From the NCBI RefSeq assembly GCF_001949145.1, contig NW_019091708.1, positions 4,291 to 45,331 of the forward strand: 41,041 nt of DNA, in the 5' to 3' direction. Positions 15,401 to 27,400 of this stretch are shown piece after piece. The notes under the pieces are model-generated. The model saw nothing but the letters and a program-made list of their open reading frames with translations, did no database searches and was not told the origin of the DNA. The stretch comes from Acanthaster planci (taxonomy: Eukaryota; Echinodermata; Asteroidea; Valvatida; Acanthasteridae). Within the stretch, counting starts at the first letter, position 1. Each line of letters opens with the position of its first letter. The position numbers and the translations under genes are program-made.

Positions 15401-18400
15401 GAAACGTGGTCGCCCAACAAGTGCACAGTCTGTGTATGCGAAGAGTCGAAGAATGTGGTGTGCAATGTGACCCAGTGCGGCGACCTTACATGTCCAAACG
15501 TAAGAAACTTTAGAACTATGTGATGCAATGCTGGCATTTTCAGAATGACCCCGTCTTTGTCTGTCGTTCCATTAAGTGTATTTAAATTACTGTGTCAGAG
15601 GATGCTGCAGACCTATAAGTGTTCATGATATATCAGGTAAATTCGTTTCCGACAGAGTACAAGAAGAAGCAAAATTTTATCATTTGTTAATCACTAAAGA
15701 GAGTAAGAACTCAGTATTCTTTAAACAAAAAAAACCGGAATTCCTCATTTCTATTTACTTTTTTTCTATATGGCGATTTGTACCATCCGATCGTTCGTAA
15801 GTACTTAGTAGTCGTGGTTGAATTCGGTCCTCACATTTGTAATGACAAATGAAGCTTTTTGTGCATGCCAAGTTTCCCAAAAATGAGTGAGGCACAGCCG
15901 GAAGAGGTGGGCGGAAACCGGTTTTTAAAGTTCTAAAGGACTTTAATGCGCTTAAAACTATCGTCCAGCCTGAAAAAAATTTGGTGAAATAATAATAGTC
16001 CCAAACTTGACATTCCTTTTGTCCATACTGATTGCTGTGAGTATTCATTCTTCGTCAGTACAGTAAATGAATAGATTATGGGTCATTTTATAAATGTGGG
16101 GTCCTACGTGTGACATTTTCCGTCCTTGTTATCCCTGACATGTGTATTTTGACAAGGGATACGTCACTGACAATGATTTCAGACTATTTTCATTCGTGTG
16201 GCAGGTACTTATTGGAAATTTAACAATACACCGTCTTGGATATTAAACAGTGAGTTCTAATCATTAAAAAAATCATGTCCAGGGACAGAAAAACCACGAC
16301 CCCAATTTGTAGAATGATCCATATTCTACCTTAACATGTGACCTTTGTGTTTGTCCCTTCTTGGTGTTTCTGACTACTTCACTGTACTTATTTTCTTTGT
16401 TTTTACTTCACTCATGTCAACTTTTCAAACTAGATGTCACATGTATAATTTTATTTTCGTGTCTGTTTATTGCTCGGTAGGTTTTACTTACTCTCTTATG
16501 TCGTTTAATATTTGTGTCCGTTGATCAATATTCTTGCCTTTATTTTTGTCGTTTAATTCACATTCAAGCTGGGCATTTTAAGTTCACAGTAATAGTTCAT
16601 CCAGGAAGTGATTCAAGATATCTGTTTTTTTTCCATAGACATTGCAAATTGTCAGAAATTAATAATTTCACGAATTTCACTTTCTTACAGCCCATACACG
16701 ATCCAAACATCTGTTGTCCTTTCTGTCGTAAGTGCCTTTTAGTTATCTCTTTCATTTGAATCTACAAAGTTTGAATTCTAATATGCAGGACTGTTTAAAA
16801 TTATTGAAAATCGCTGAGTCATTGCTATTTAATTTTGTATTTGAATAGCCCCTCCATCAACGACACCAGCCACAACAACACCATTTGTGAGCACTGAAGC
16901 ACCCACGACCACGACCCAGCCTACAACTCCTCTGAGTACCACTCCCGGCAAACCAAGTACAGCGTAACCTCTTCATTTTTTTCTGATACAAAAATATGGG
17001 CTGAGATCAGACCCTTACTATAGACAAGCTTTAATTATAGGATCCGACACAATGCATTGTAAAATTAATCCTGAAGCCACTTTTCTTTTTACATATTTCA
17101 TAACTATGATTCTATACCAAATGGCATAATGGTATAATTAATTGAGTGAAGTGTCGTGCTGATCCCATGCTTTGATAGAAGGTCCCTAGTTTCCTCATAC
17201 TTCTTGTCATCAATAAAGTGTTTAGGGCTAACCAACTGTGCACGACGCCGAAATCTTAGCCGACGTCATTGGCAGCTGTGTGTTAGGTCACGTCGGCGTA
17301 AGAGCGCCCTGTATCCGCCTTTCAACAGGAGCACTCCCTAGTCGGTTGGAAAGAGTCATGTTCTTTGGGAGTGTTAATTTTGTTGGTAGCGAAGCAGTCG
17401 TAGCACTTGCGTTACATAGTCGTTTGTGAATCATCAAAGCACAGGTCCGACCAAACGAGCCTTAGTTGCTAGAAAGATTGCGGCCTCCCTTGGTCCAGCT
17501 TTGGACTCATAGCTGCTTTAATGATGCCTTTCACTCATTCAAAACCCTTTTGCAACTTCTCTTCTGTCCATTTTTTTGTCTATCTGAATCTTCTGTTCCT
17601 TTTTGTACAAAAAATGGAATGTGAATCACACGCTATAGCCAAAATGGGAATCCTTAAATACTTGAGAAGCAAATCATACGTTTTAAATATAGGCCTACAA
17701 CAGGAATTTCTGTCGTAATTTTGTTGCATTTCTTGTCATTTTTAAAAAGTTTGCCCGGACTACTGCCACGTCGACAAAGAGATAGAATGCGACGAGCAAT
17801 ACTACGTAGGAGGCAACAGGCCATTCGACAATAACTTTTTGTGTAACCCTATTATCCCGGGTTATGACAAGGATTGCAAATGCAAAGACGGTTATTCCAA
17901 GGATGGGCCTAACGGCGATATTGACAGTGAATATTTCTTCCATTACGGCACATATATGTGTGTACGACTTAAAGAAAACTGTGATTGCACCGATGAAAAT
18001 GGTAATTATCACGAGGTGAGTGACAATTGTTGGAGCAGTTAATAAAAACGAGGTAGGATAGGTGAAGGTTCGTTTGTCCTTACGTTTTTGCTCTTGTCGT
18101 TAACATTGAATAACTTCGATTTGTATTACACGGGGTGGCTTTAAAAAAGGAAATAGATAAATATATTTGTTTCTTGAATGTGACTAATTATTTTGGTAAA
18201 TTGTATCCATCTGTTTTATTTAACCGTTTTGTTACAATTTCCTCTTTCTTATGACACCAGAGTCACCAGGAAACCCAAATTTCGATCACATATGAATGAG
18301 CATAAACTGGTTTAATGGACCAAGTCAGAGATGGCTTTGCACCAAATGGCTGTCTTGGTGTTCAATTCATACTGTCCAGAGATGTTTTTTTGTCAGAATT

Positions 18401-21400
18401 GTGTAATATTTGCTGCAATCTCCAAAATTAAATGATACCCATTAAAACGACGGGAATAAGGGCAGTAGTTTGCGTTGGAAGTAGTGGGGGCATGTTGAAG
18501 GACACCGGGGCATAGGCAGCTTCAAGAATAAGCTCCTAACTGTGGTTGTCTTTGAGTTAGTGATTTTGGCGGTAAACCTAATACCTTACGGTGTGAAAAC
18601 TATGATGCTTCTGGTGCAAAGCCTCTTCAGGCACGGTCCATTATAACCACTTTCTGTTCAGTTATGAGTGATTGAAATGTGGATTTCCTGATGTCAAAAG
18701 AAAAAGATGATGTACTTATCAAAACTACATATTCTATTTACAAAAATATTTAGTCACATTCTACAAAGAGAGTAATTAATCTCGATTTTCTTTTTTAAAG
18801 ATACACTGTATAAGATAAGATTTTTTTGGAGGGTTACAATCAAGCAAAGCACTGTAAAGCCAATAAAGCAGAACCTTAAAATAAACTCTTTTATTATGAA
18901 CTTTTTATGCTGGAAAGTATGTCTTCGCTTTGAAGCCGTTCGAAAGCAATCTCTGCGCTTCATGGCTAGTATGTGATGTCCATCCCCACCTTCTCTAATT
19001 GTCATTTTCAGGAGGGTTATTCCCACATCAAGGGCGACTGTGAAAACTGCACCTGTCTGTACAACTTTCAGACATCAAAATACGGGTTTGTGTGCGTGTA
19101 TGACAGCAATCTTCCCACCTGTATAGGTATGAAGAACTATGTATGTGTGCAATATATATTCTAAGTATCAGTCGACCCTTCTCATTTATTAGCATCGCAA
19201 CGGAAAAGGTTGCCCCTATGTTTACGCTTTCGTAGATAAAGCGAATATATTCCCCTGTATTCGTGCTTACGGCGATTTTCGGTCATCAGAATTTGAATGT
19301 CCCCATGGTGATTGTAGCTCTTCAGGGGAGAATAAAAACAATAGCCAATCTTAATATACAATTCGCGTTCACCTTTTGTATCCTTTTTGTGAAGGCAGCT
19401 CACATTTTAATTTTTATTACAGTCACAACTCCAGCACCAACAACTGAAAAACCTACAACTATTCAAGGACCAACAACCACCGCACCGTCCACAACAACAG
19501 GCAAGTATTTGAAGTATTTTTTGCTTAAACTGTCCGTATCTCCACAACCTAATACAAAAGTGCCTTTTTGGTACAATGCGTAAAAATCATGCACCAAATA
19601 ATTTCAGCTTCATGTTCTGACCGAATGTTTCCGTGCGAGTATCGCACATACAGAAAACTACGCATTTCAGTTTAAACAGATTGACTTTTGTGACAGTATA
19701 GTTTAGTGAAAATTGCAAAAACGAATTCTCTTCATCCGCATTCGTACTTTAAAACCTTTGTCCCATATTTTGAACTGTCTGCCCAGGACGCGCACACAAG
19801 GACGTACAGAAGAACCTCTTTGTCGTTTCGTGACAATATTGCTTTTTAAATGTTGAATTTTTTTTTCATACACAACAAGTGCACGGATGTTGATGAATGA
19901 TGAATTTAATGTGTACTCTCCCTTATTACAGTTACACGTGCCCCTAGCACCACACCTTACACCACTCCTTATCCAGGTAATACTTTGAAAACCACTGCCC
20001 AATTATTTAAAAAATATTAAAAGTACAATTTTTCCGCGATAACATTTGACAAGAAAAAAACCCAGAAATTATTGGCCAGTGGCATTATCAGATTTTGTTT
20101 ACTGATTATGAGCATTAATTGTCATCACATCTGAGTAAAGGAAATGAATTCAGCTATTTAAGTTTAAAAAGTGCCAGCTGGCAGCTTCCAGTAATGTGGC
20201 TTTGAATGTATGTGTTGTGATTTCAATGCACTTAAATAATGCGGACAAAAGTTGGTCACCAATGTACTTACTTACGTACAAATTTTTTGTTTAAAGTCTT
20301 ATTTTTTATTTCTTCCTACAGAAATTTGCCATGACAACTGTCACGTCGTGAAACCCATTCCATGTAAATACCAAAACTACGAAATGAAGGACAAGGATCC
20401 TCCTTTCCCTACGGACATCTTCTGTAAACCCGTCTTCGCCCAATACGGGAATTATCCGTCGCCATGCAATTGCACTAAAGGCTATCTCAGAGACTACGGC
20501 GGTGATCTGAGTGAGAAATCTCTGGAATATCACATCGGCTTTTCCTGGGAGACGTACATGTGTGTGAAAATTGAACAACCATGTGCGAATGGAACATGTG
20601 TTTACGAGAATAAAACTTATGGGGTAATTTAAGTTTTATATGTTGTGTTTCTGTCAGGTACAGTTTTGAAAGAGAGTGATTTTTTTATTATTTCCTTACC
20701 GGTATTTTATTATGCCCTTAATTTTTGAAGATGGTAGGTCAATATTTCGCACTTGGATTTCAATAGAAAAAAAATCAACTGGTGTTTCATTTTTTTCCTA
20801 TTTCAGCCCGGAGACGAGGTCATAGAGGACTGCAAACGTTGTGTTTGCAAGCTGGTTTTTCAAAGCAGTACTGATATTAAATATAAGATGGTCTGTGTGC
20901 CCATACCTGGATGCACCACGACGCCAGGTGAACCTTTAGCTTTTTATAAAATTTATAACGCAAGAAGAACATCTGTATTCCACGGAAGTGCTGTAAAACA
21001 ATTGCCAGTATCTCTTTCAAGACTTTTACTTATTAGCTCTAAAAGGAAATGCATTAACACCTCATCAGTTTTAATTTGTGCGATTAGATGCTTATTCTGT
21101 TGAAAAGTGTCATCTGTCAGGAGGTTTAAGTGGAAAACCCCTAAAATTTCAATTGCACTCAGTCAGGTGTCTTCTGCTTTCCTGTGGTTGTACTACTTGT
21201 CTTATCTTCAATACGCATTATTTGATACCAGGAGTCACTACCACAGTCGTAACAACAAGAACGACGCCTGTGGTTACAACCACACAGAGACCAACAACTT
21301 CCAGGCGATCAACTACAGCAATCCCATCGACCACTCCTTTCAGGTCAACAACTCCACCTTTTAGGACAACGACACAGCCGTCAACCACGATATTTAGATC

Positions 21401-24400
21401 AACCACAGCATTTAGATCAACTACTGCACCGCCGTCAACGACGACTCCACCATCATCAACAGCCCCGCCACCAACAACAGCTCTACCTTCAACAACGACA
21501 TCGAAATCAACCACAGCACCACCGTCAACTACAACATTTAGATCGACCACTCTACCACCAGCAACTACGGTATTTAGATCAACCACAGCCCCACCATCAA
21601 CGACAGCACCGCCCTCAACCACGGTAATTAGATCAACCACGGCACCGCCCTCAACCACGGTAATTAAATCAACCACAGCCCCACCATTAACGACAGCACG
21701 GCCCTCAACCACGGTAATTAGATCAACCACGGCACCGCCCTCAACAACGGTAATTAAATCAACCACAGCACTACCATCAACGACAGCACCGCCCTCAACC
21801 ACGGTAATTAGATCAACCACGGCACCGCCCTCAACCACGGTATTAAAATCAACCACAACACCGCCCTTAACCACGGCATTGAGATCCACAACAGCACCAC
21901 CGTCAACTACGGTGCGACCACCTACTACAGCACTTCCCTCAAGCACAGCTGCCCCAAGTACCACAACAGAACAGACAACAGCTGCAGTTACCACCCATAA
22001 AGGTAGAATTAAGAGGAAAATTCAGACGTATGTAATTGGGATGATTTTGTACACTACTTTTATTGCATTCACGGAAAAGGTGTAATCTCATCTAAACTTT
22101 CATCAAACAAACAATAGAGGGAAATAGATGAAGCTATGAATTTAAATTGCAAAACTGCAGGTCTCATGTTGGTTGGAAAGAGCAGGCGCCTGATTGAAAA
22201 CATGGCAGTCAAGCCTTCCAACATTATCATTAGAAAATGTTTTGTGCAGTCACTGGAAGCCTGAGTATTTGAATGTTGAAAAGTTTGTACTGATGACAGA
22301 GGGAGAAATGTTTTAAGTTTAAGCTAGTCCAATGAAATCCTCATCCGGAAAAGTATAGGAGACGAAATGGATGGATTCAAATGAATTTTTTTTTTGTAGA
22401 CAGCACCTCATTGCTTGTGCTGACATTAAGATACCTTTGCAATTCGATTCATGCTTCAGATTACTGTGTTACAATTAGTCTTGATTTTGCGCAGCGTATC
22501 AAATAGTATCACATCTTTTCGCAAAAGCAAAAAAGCTATGAGATTGAGATTCAAGTGTCTAATTCAGATTTGGGGAGATGAAGACATGAACAAATATGCC
22601 ATAAGTATCCGATACCCACGACGCTGTAGAACATCGAAAGGAGTACGAGGAGTCCATGTCCACAAGGAGATAAGTGGTTATTTGTTTTATTTTAACTATT
22701 TGATATAAAAATGATCTGCTGTTACACAAACTGATATCAGTAAAAGACCATCTCGATGTTATGATGAAAACAGAGCATTGCACCACCAATTCATCTTTTG
22801 TATTTTTTTTTTACCTAGAGGAATGTCTGGAGTCCCTAACGGAACTTGGTGTAGATGAAATGTGGGCTATATCAGACGGAAATAAGGATACAACACTTTA
22901 TGGTCCGCACGATGATTGGAAGGTTGACAGTGTTGTCACATACTCCATCATCAAGACGATACTGAGGACGCCTGCAGAAATAAGAGGAATTCGAATTCGG
23001 GGCATGGTGACCTTGCATCTTGAAGTTACACTTAGCTACGGTGTCAATCGGTCTTTGGATTTCCTGCAGATGGTAGGCATAACCGAATGCTATAACCCTG
23101 AACATTATGATATCACGGGAACGTGTAACACAACTTGGAGAGCCATCTCTGCTGTTTTCTTTTTCTTGCAAGTGGCAAAGAAGCCTACAATTCAGTGTAT
23201 TTTCCTGTCATGTGTACCACTTGATAAGGTGTAGCGACTCTCAACTTAAAGGTTACTTTTTATACAGAGCAGGAATCAATCCATCTTAACCTCTATATCC
23301 TCACTGCTATTCTTTTCTTCGACTTTTGTTTTTATGTAGGATTTATCCATACAGCTCATTGAGGACCAATCCATCGATGTAATCTTCACAGAGCCCTTAC
23401 GATTCGTAACAGACTTAGATTTTAGACTGAAACGAAAACCTCAAGAAGACACACCCTTGCAACTGGACTATCTAGGCTGTGTGGAGCGTAGGTCCTGATT
23501 ATCAATGAGAAGGAAAGCTACACAAGATGCGAATTAAACATGAATTACCCGGAAAAGGGCCCGTATGAGTCTGCTTTTAGAGCTTACTAAATTTATATTA
23601 CATTTATTTTGACTTCTAACCGCCACTTGTAGTGTTTGTAATATTTTATAATCAAACCATAATGTGATTATAGACTACCTATAAAAGAAAACGATATTTT
23701 TCAAAGACTGTAACTGGTTTGGCGCACATATATATATTTTTTAAAATTTTGCGTGTGTCTTGATGTAATAAATATGTGAACGAATGTTTTAGCTGGAAAC
23801 TGACTTAATCGACGTTGACTTCATTTGTCACCTTAGCATTACCAGGAACAACGCCTTTCGCAAGTACAGAGTCGACGACAGGTTTGTTCCTGTGAACTTC
23901 AACCTGCCAACATGTCATTTTCCCCACTTCTCAGTAATGGTTATTTCTTAGTTGGTATTGAACAAATAAGGTATTTGGCTTCAAAGGAAAGGGTGTTCCG
24001 TTCTTTGGGCTGTTTTAACGTTATCTTCATCATTTCGTCAGCATTCTTAACGCAGATCTCTTTATTTCATTGAAGGACTGAAGTGGTCACAAACTTTGGC
24101 AATACTCTCAACAATTGTCAGCATCCATTGGTTCATGCACTTAACTTTGGGATAATTCTTGGCTTCAATTCTTTTATCATGGTGCATCATATTGGTGTGT
24201 CCAAAAGAAAATGCAAATTTTGCTCATGCCTACATTGTTGTAAAACATCTTTCTGTGTTTTGTATGGTGCATTTTTGTGTAAATTCATTATTTCTGGTAG
24301 CAAACGTTTGACATAGCTAAGACAATAGACAACTGACTTCCCTGACTTGCATCCTAGCATTAACTTGGAAACAAATAAATGAATACATTAAGAGCACTGG

Positions 24401-27400
24401 TGCTACGATGTTCTGATTGCGCTCAAGCGCCACTTTATTTCTGTTAAGTTGTTGCTATACCAATAGATAATCTAGGGCAGTGAGACATCTCCTAATGTTC
24501 ATTTTCACCACTAAAAAACCCACTGACTTGTAACAACACGAGGAATCCAGTGGCCTTAAATCCAAAATGTTTATGGTAAAATGTGTACATGAGATGAAAA
24601 AATAATGCAGCAGTGTTCTGGTTTTGGACAGGGTGCTCTAAACAGCAAGAAACGAAAACAGGCGAAGTTAGAATACAAATATAAGTTAAGACCCCAAACA
24701 CTTTGTTCCTTTTTTAATAGATCAAAACCAGGAACGAAATGCTTCAGACTGAAAATCATTCTTAATTTAGATGAAAGAAGTCTAGAAAAGAACTGTATTT
24801 GGTGAAATCTCAATTGAAACTTTGGTCTACTCCAGCGTGTAATTTCCACTCATTTCGTTTCCCTAGTTTCAGTCGGACGGAATGGATGTTCACTCAAATG
24901 AAGTTAATTTTCACTCTTCGGAACAAATACAAGTGCAAGAACGAATGCACCCTTTTTAAGACCACTTCGTTATTCAACAGACACTCCCAAAAACTAGTCT
25001 CCTGCCTGCACATAAAAGTGGGGGTGCGCTGGCTTTCTTTTCCTTCACGATGGAAAGTACTCATCGGGCGCTAAGGTTAGCCAATCGCATTCCTATATCA
25101 TCGGTTGGTTTCACAGAACTACAAGCTAAGGTCATAGTCATTGTACTCGTCAGTCTCGAATCATTCATGGGTATTCATTCGGTAATAATGAAGCAAATAC
25201 TGCAAATTATTCATTGGGTTGAAAGGTCATCCGAATCACCACTTACTGATTGCTATCATCTAATAATTGGTAACAAAAGGTATATGATGAAAAAAGCAGT
25301 AAATATGTGTAAATTTAAAATATTGCAGAGGAGCCTACCACAACAGTAACCACCACCGAATTACTAACTACAGAGGGGTCTACCACAGAGGGTGTAACAA
25401 CAACTGTTGTAACAACCACACCGCAGGCGACAACTACAGAGGTAACAACAGTAATTACTACAACAGGTTAGTGGACTTGAAATAATCCTGATTCTCAAAG
25501 AAACTTTGAGTTATTGTTTTCGGTGATCCCTCTCCCCCCCCCAAGATTTCCTTTTCGTGGTTTTATAGGGCACACTGGTTACACCACTGCGGGAATATTT
25601 TTTGAGTGACATCATTTAGGATGATTTTCAAAAAACACAATAACCCCGGTGAACATTTTCGAAATACATGGCAATGGCTTTCCCAAATATTTGTCGACAT
25701 ACAAACGTGACAAAAACGAAATCAATGCAAATATTCTCTCAGCAAGTTACATAGTGGACGATTTAGAATCCAATATTTACTGCTCATTTTTAAAATGTTG
25801 CAAATTCTTTGTGGCACAAAATACATGAATATTGTATTAGTTGTATTTGTTGTCTGCAGAAACTCCATCGACAACCGAAGCCATAAGCACAACAGTGACA
25901 ACTCGTGAAACCACAACAGTCCCTTTTACAACAGGCGCACCATCGACGACAGCAAAAGAAAGTACCACAGTTGTATTGTCAACGACACCTGAGTCAACAA
26001 CCGTTGAAGAGACAACTACTTTAGTGACAACCACTGAAGCGACAACTAGGCCTACAGGTTATTTTATTTTACTTTGCTGTGTGATATCTTGGTTTGTGTA
26101 TGCTATCTTAGTTTCTTTGAATTGTTATTAACTCTGTTTTTCCAAAAATACCTTGAAAGGTACGCATTGTCTTGTATTTTACCCATACACCAGAAGCGCC
26201 ATCCACTACTGAGAAAGCGACAACCCGAGTGTCAACTACAAAGGCTCCCTCTACAACAGCTCCAGCATCAACAACTGAGGAAGTTACCACTACAGTAGTG
26301 TCTACGACACCCGAGCTAACCACGACAGAAACAACAACAATCAGGACAACAACAGGTGATATCTTTTTACACATTGAAGGGCATGTGTTTAATGCAGCAG
26401 ATAAATTGAAAAAATATCATTAGTTTGTTGCACATACTTTATTCAAACATTTCCCCATAATACTTTACTCGATCAACCCCTTACTTTTGTCCGTGACAAG
26501 ACTAAAATAAGGATACTTATTTATTATTTGCTGGGGGCGGCAGAGGTAACCACAAGACTACCTCCTACAACAACTCCGGAGGAGTGTGCTGAAGATCTGG
26601 ATGCACTTACATCTGTAACGGTTACTAGATTCAACCCGGACACAGACGCCAACATGACACCGGGAGAATTGTGGTCGCCCTCTAGTCCTCCCTTGAATGA
26701 ATCCAATCCCCACGTGGGAAGTTACCTCCAAGCTGAGTTCACACCAAGGGCACGGCTAACCTCTGTGATCATCAAAGAAGCTCAAGGACTAACAGGCGAA
26801 ATTAGAGTTGCTTTCATGATCCAACAGACCCCCTCTGCACCAACCACCCCTGTTGCCAATCGGGATGGTGGACTGGTATTTGTCGGTAACACTGGAAGCA
26901 AAATCCGGCTACCGCCTGACACGCCGTACGTGTCCATTATAAAGGTGTACATTGTGAGGCCAAATCCGTCCTCGATGTACCAAGTTATATTTAATGGTTG
27001 TGGAGAACATGGTAAGCATATTGAAGTTCCTTAGCTAAACACTATCATCAGATCATGGGGGAATTCGGAATAACAATTCGGTAAAACAATAAGAAAACTA
27101 CATGTATTTTATAAAAATGACATTTACTGTGTGGTAGTAGAAACGTCAGCAGCATATCAGGAAAACTTTAGCAGAGAACGTGACGTAATCAACAATTTCA
27201 GCTTGTTCATGCTAAATAAAAGTTTCTATTTCACTTTGTAACTTGTTCCTGTTAATTAAGTTAAAGTTACGTTACTTATGTTAAATTATCTACTCTTGAA
27301 CACCTGTATTAGTGCCAACTACTGAAGCTTCAACAACGATTGTGAGCACAGTCGCAACTACCACAGTGCCCTCAACAACTGCTGCACCGTCAACAACCGA

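Noticed and set aside
17238-17429. 63-codon open frame in the GC-richer part of intron 27
   Set aside because: No family recognised and no acceptor or donor keeping phase with exons 27 and 28.
21218-21994. 258-codon open frame on the minus strand, Val/Gly/Asp-rich
   Set aside because: It is the shadow of the PTS exon 34: repeated ACN, CCN and TCN codons read backward in another frame give GTN and GG-containing codons and few stops. The many shorter minus-strand frames rich in VVDG have the same cause.
24083-25349. Several short open frames in intron 37
   Set aside because: None shows PTS or Cys-rich composition, domain motifs or in-phase splice sites.
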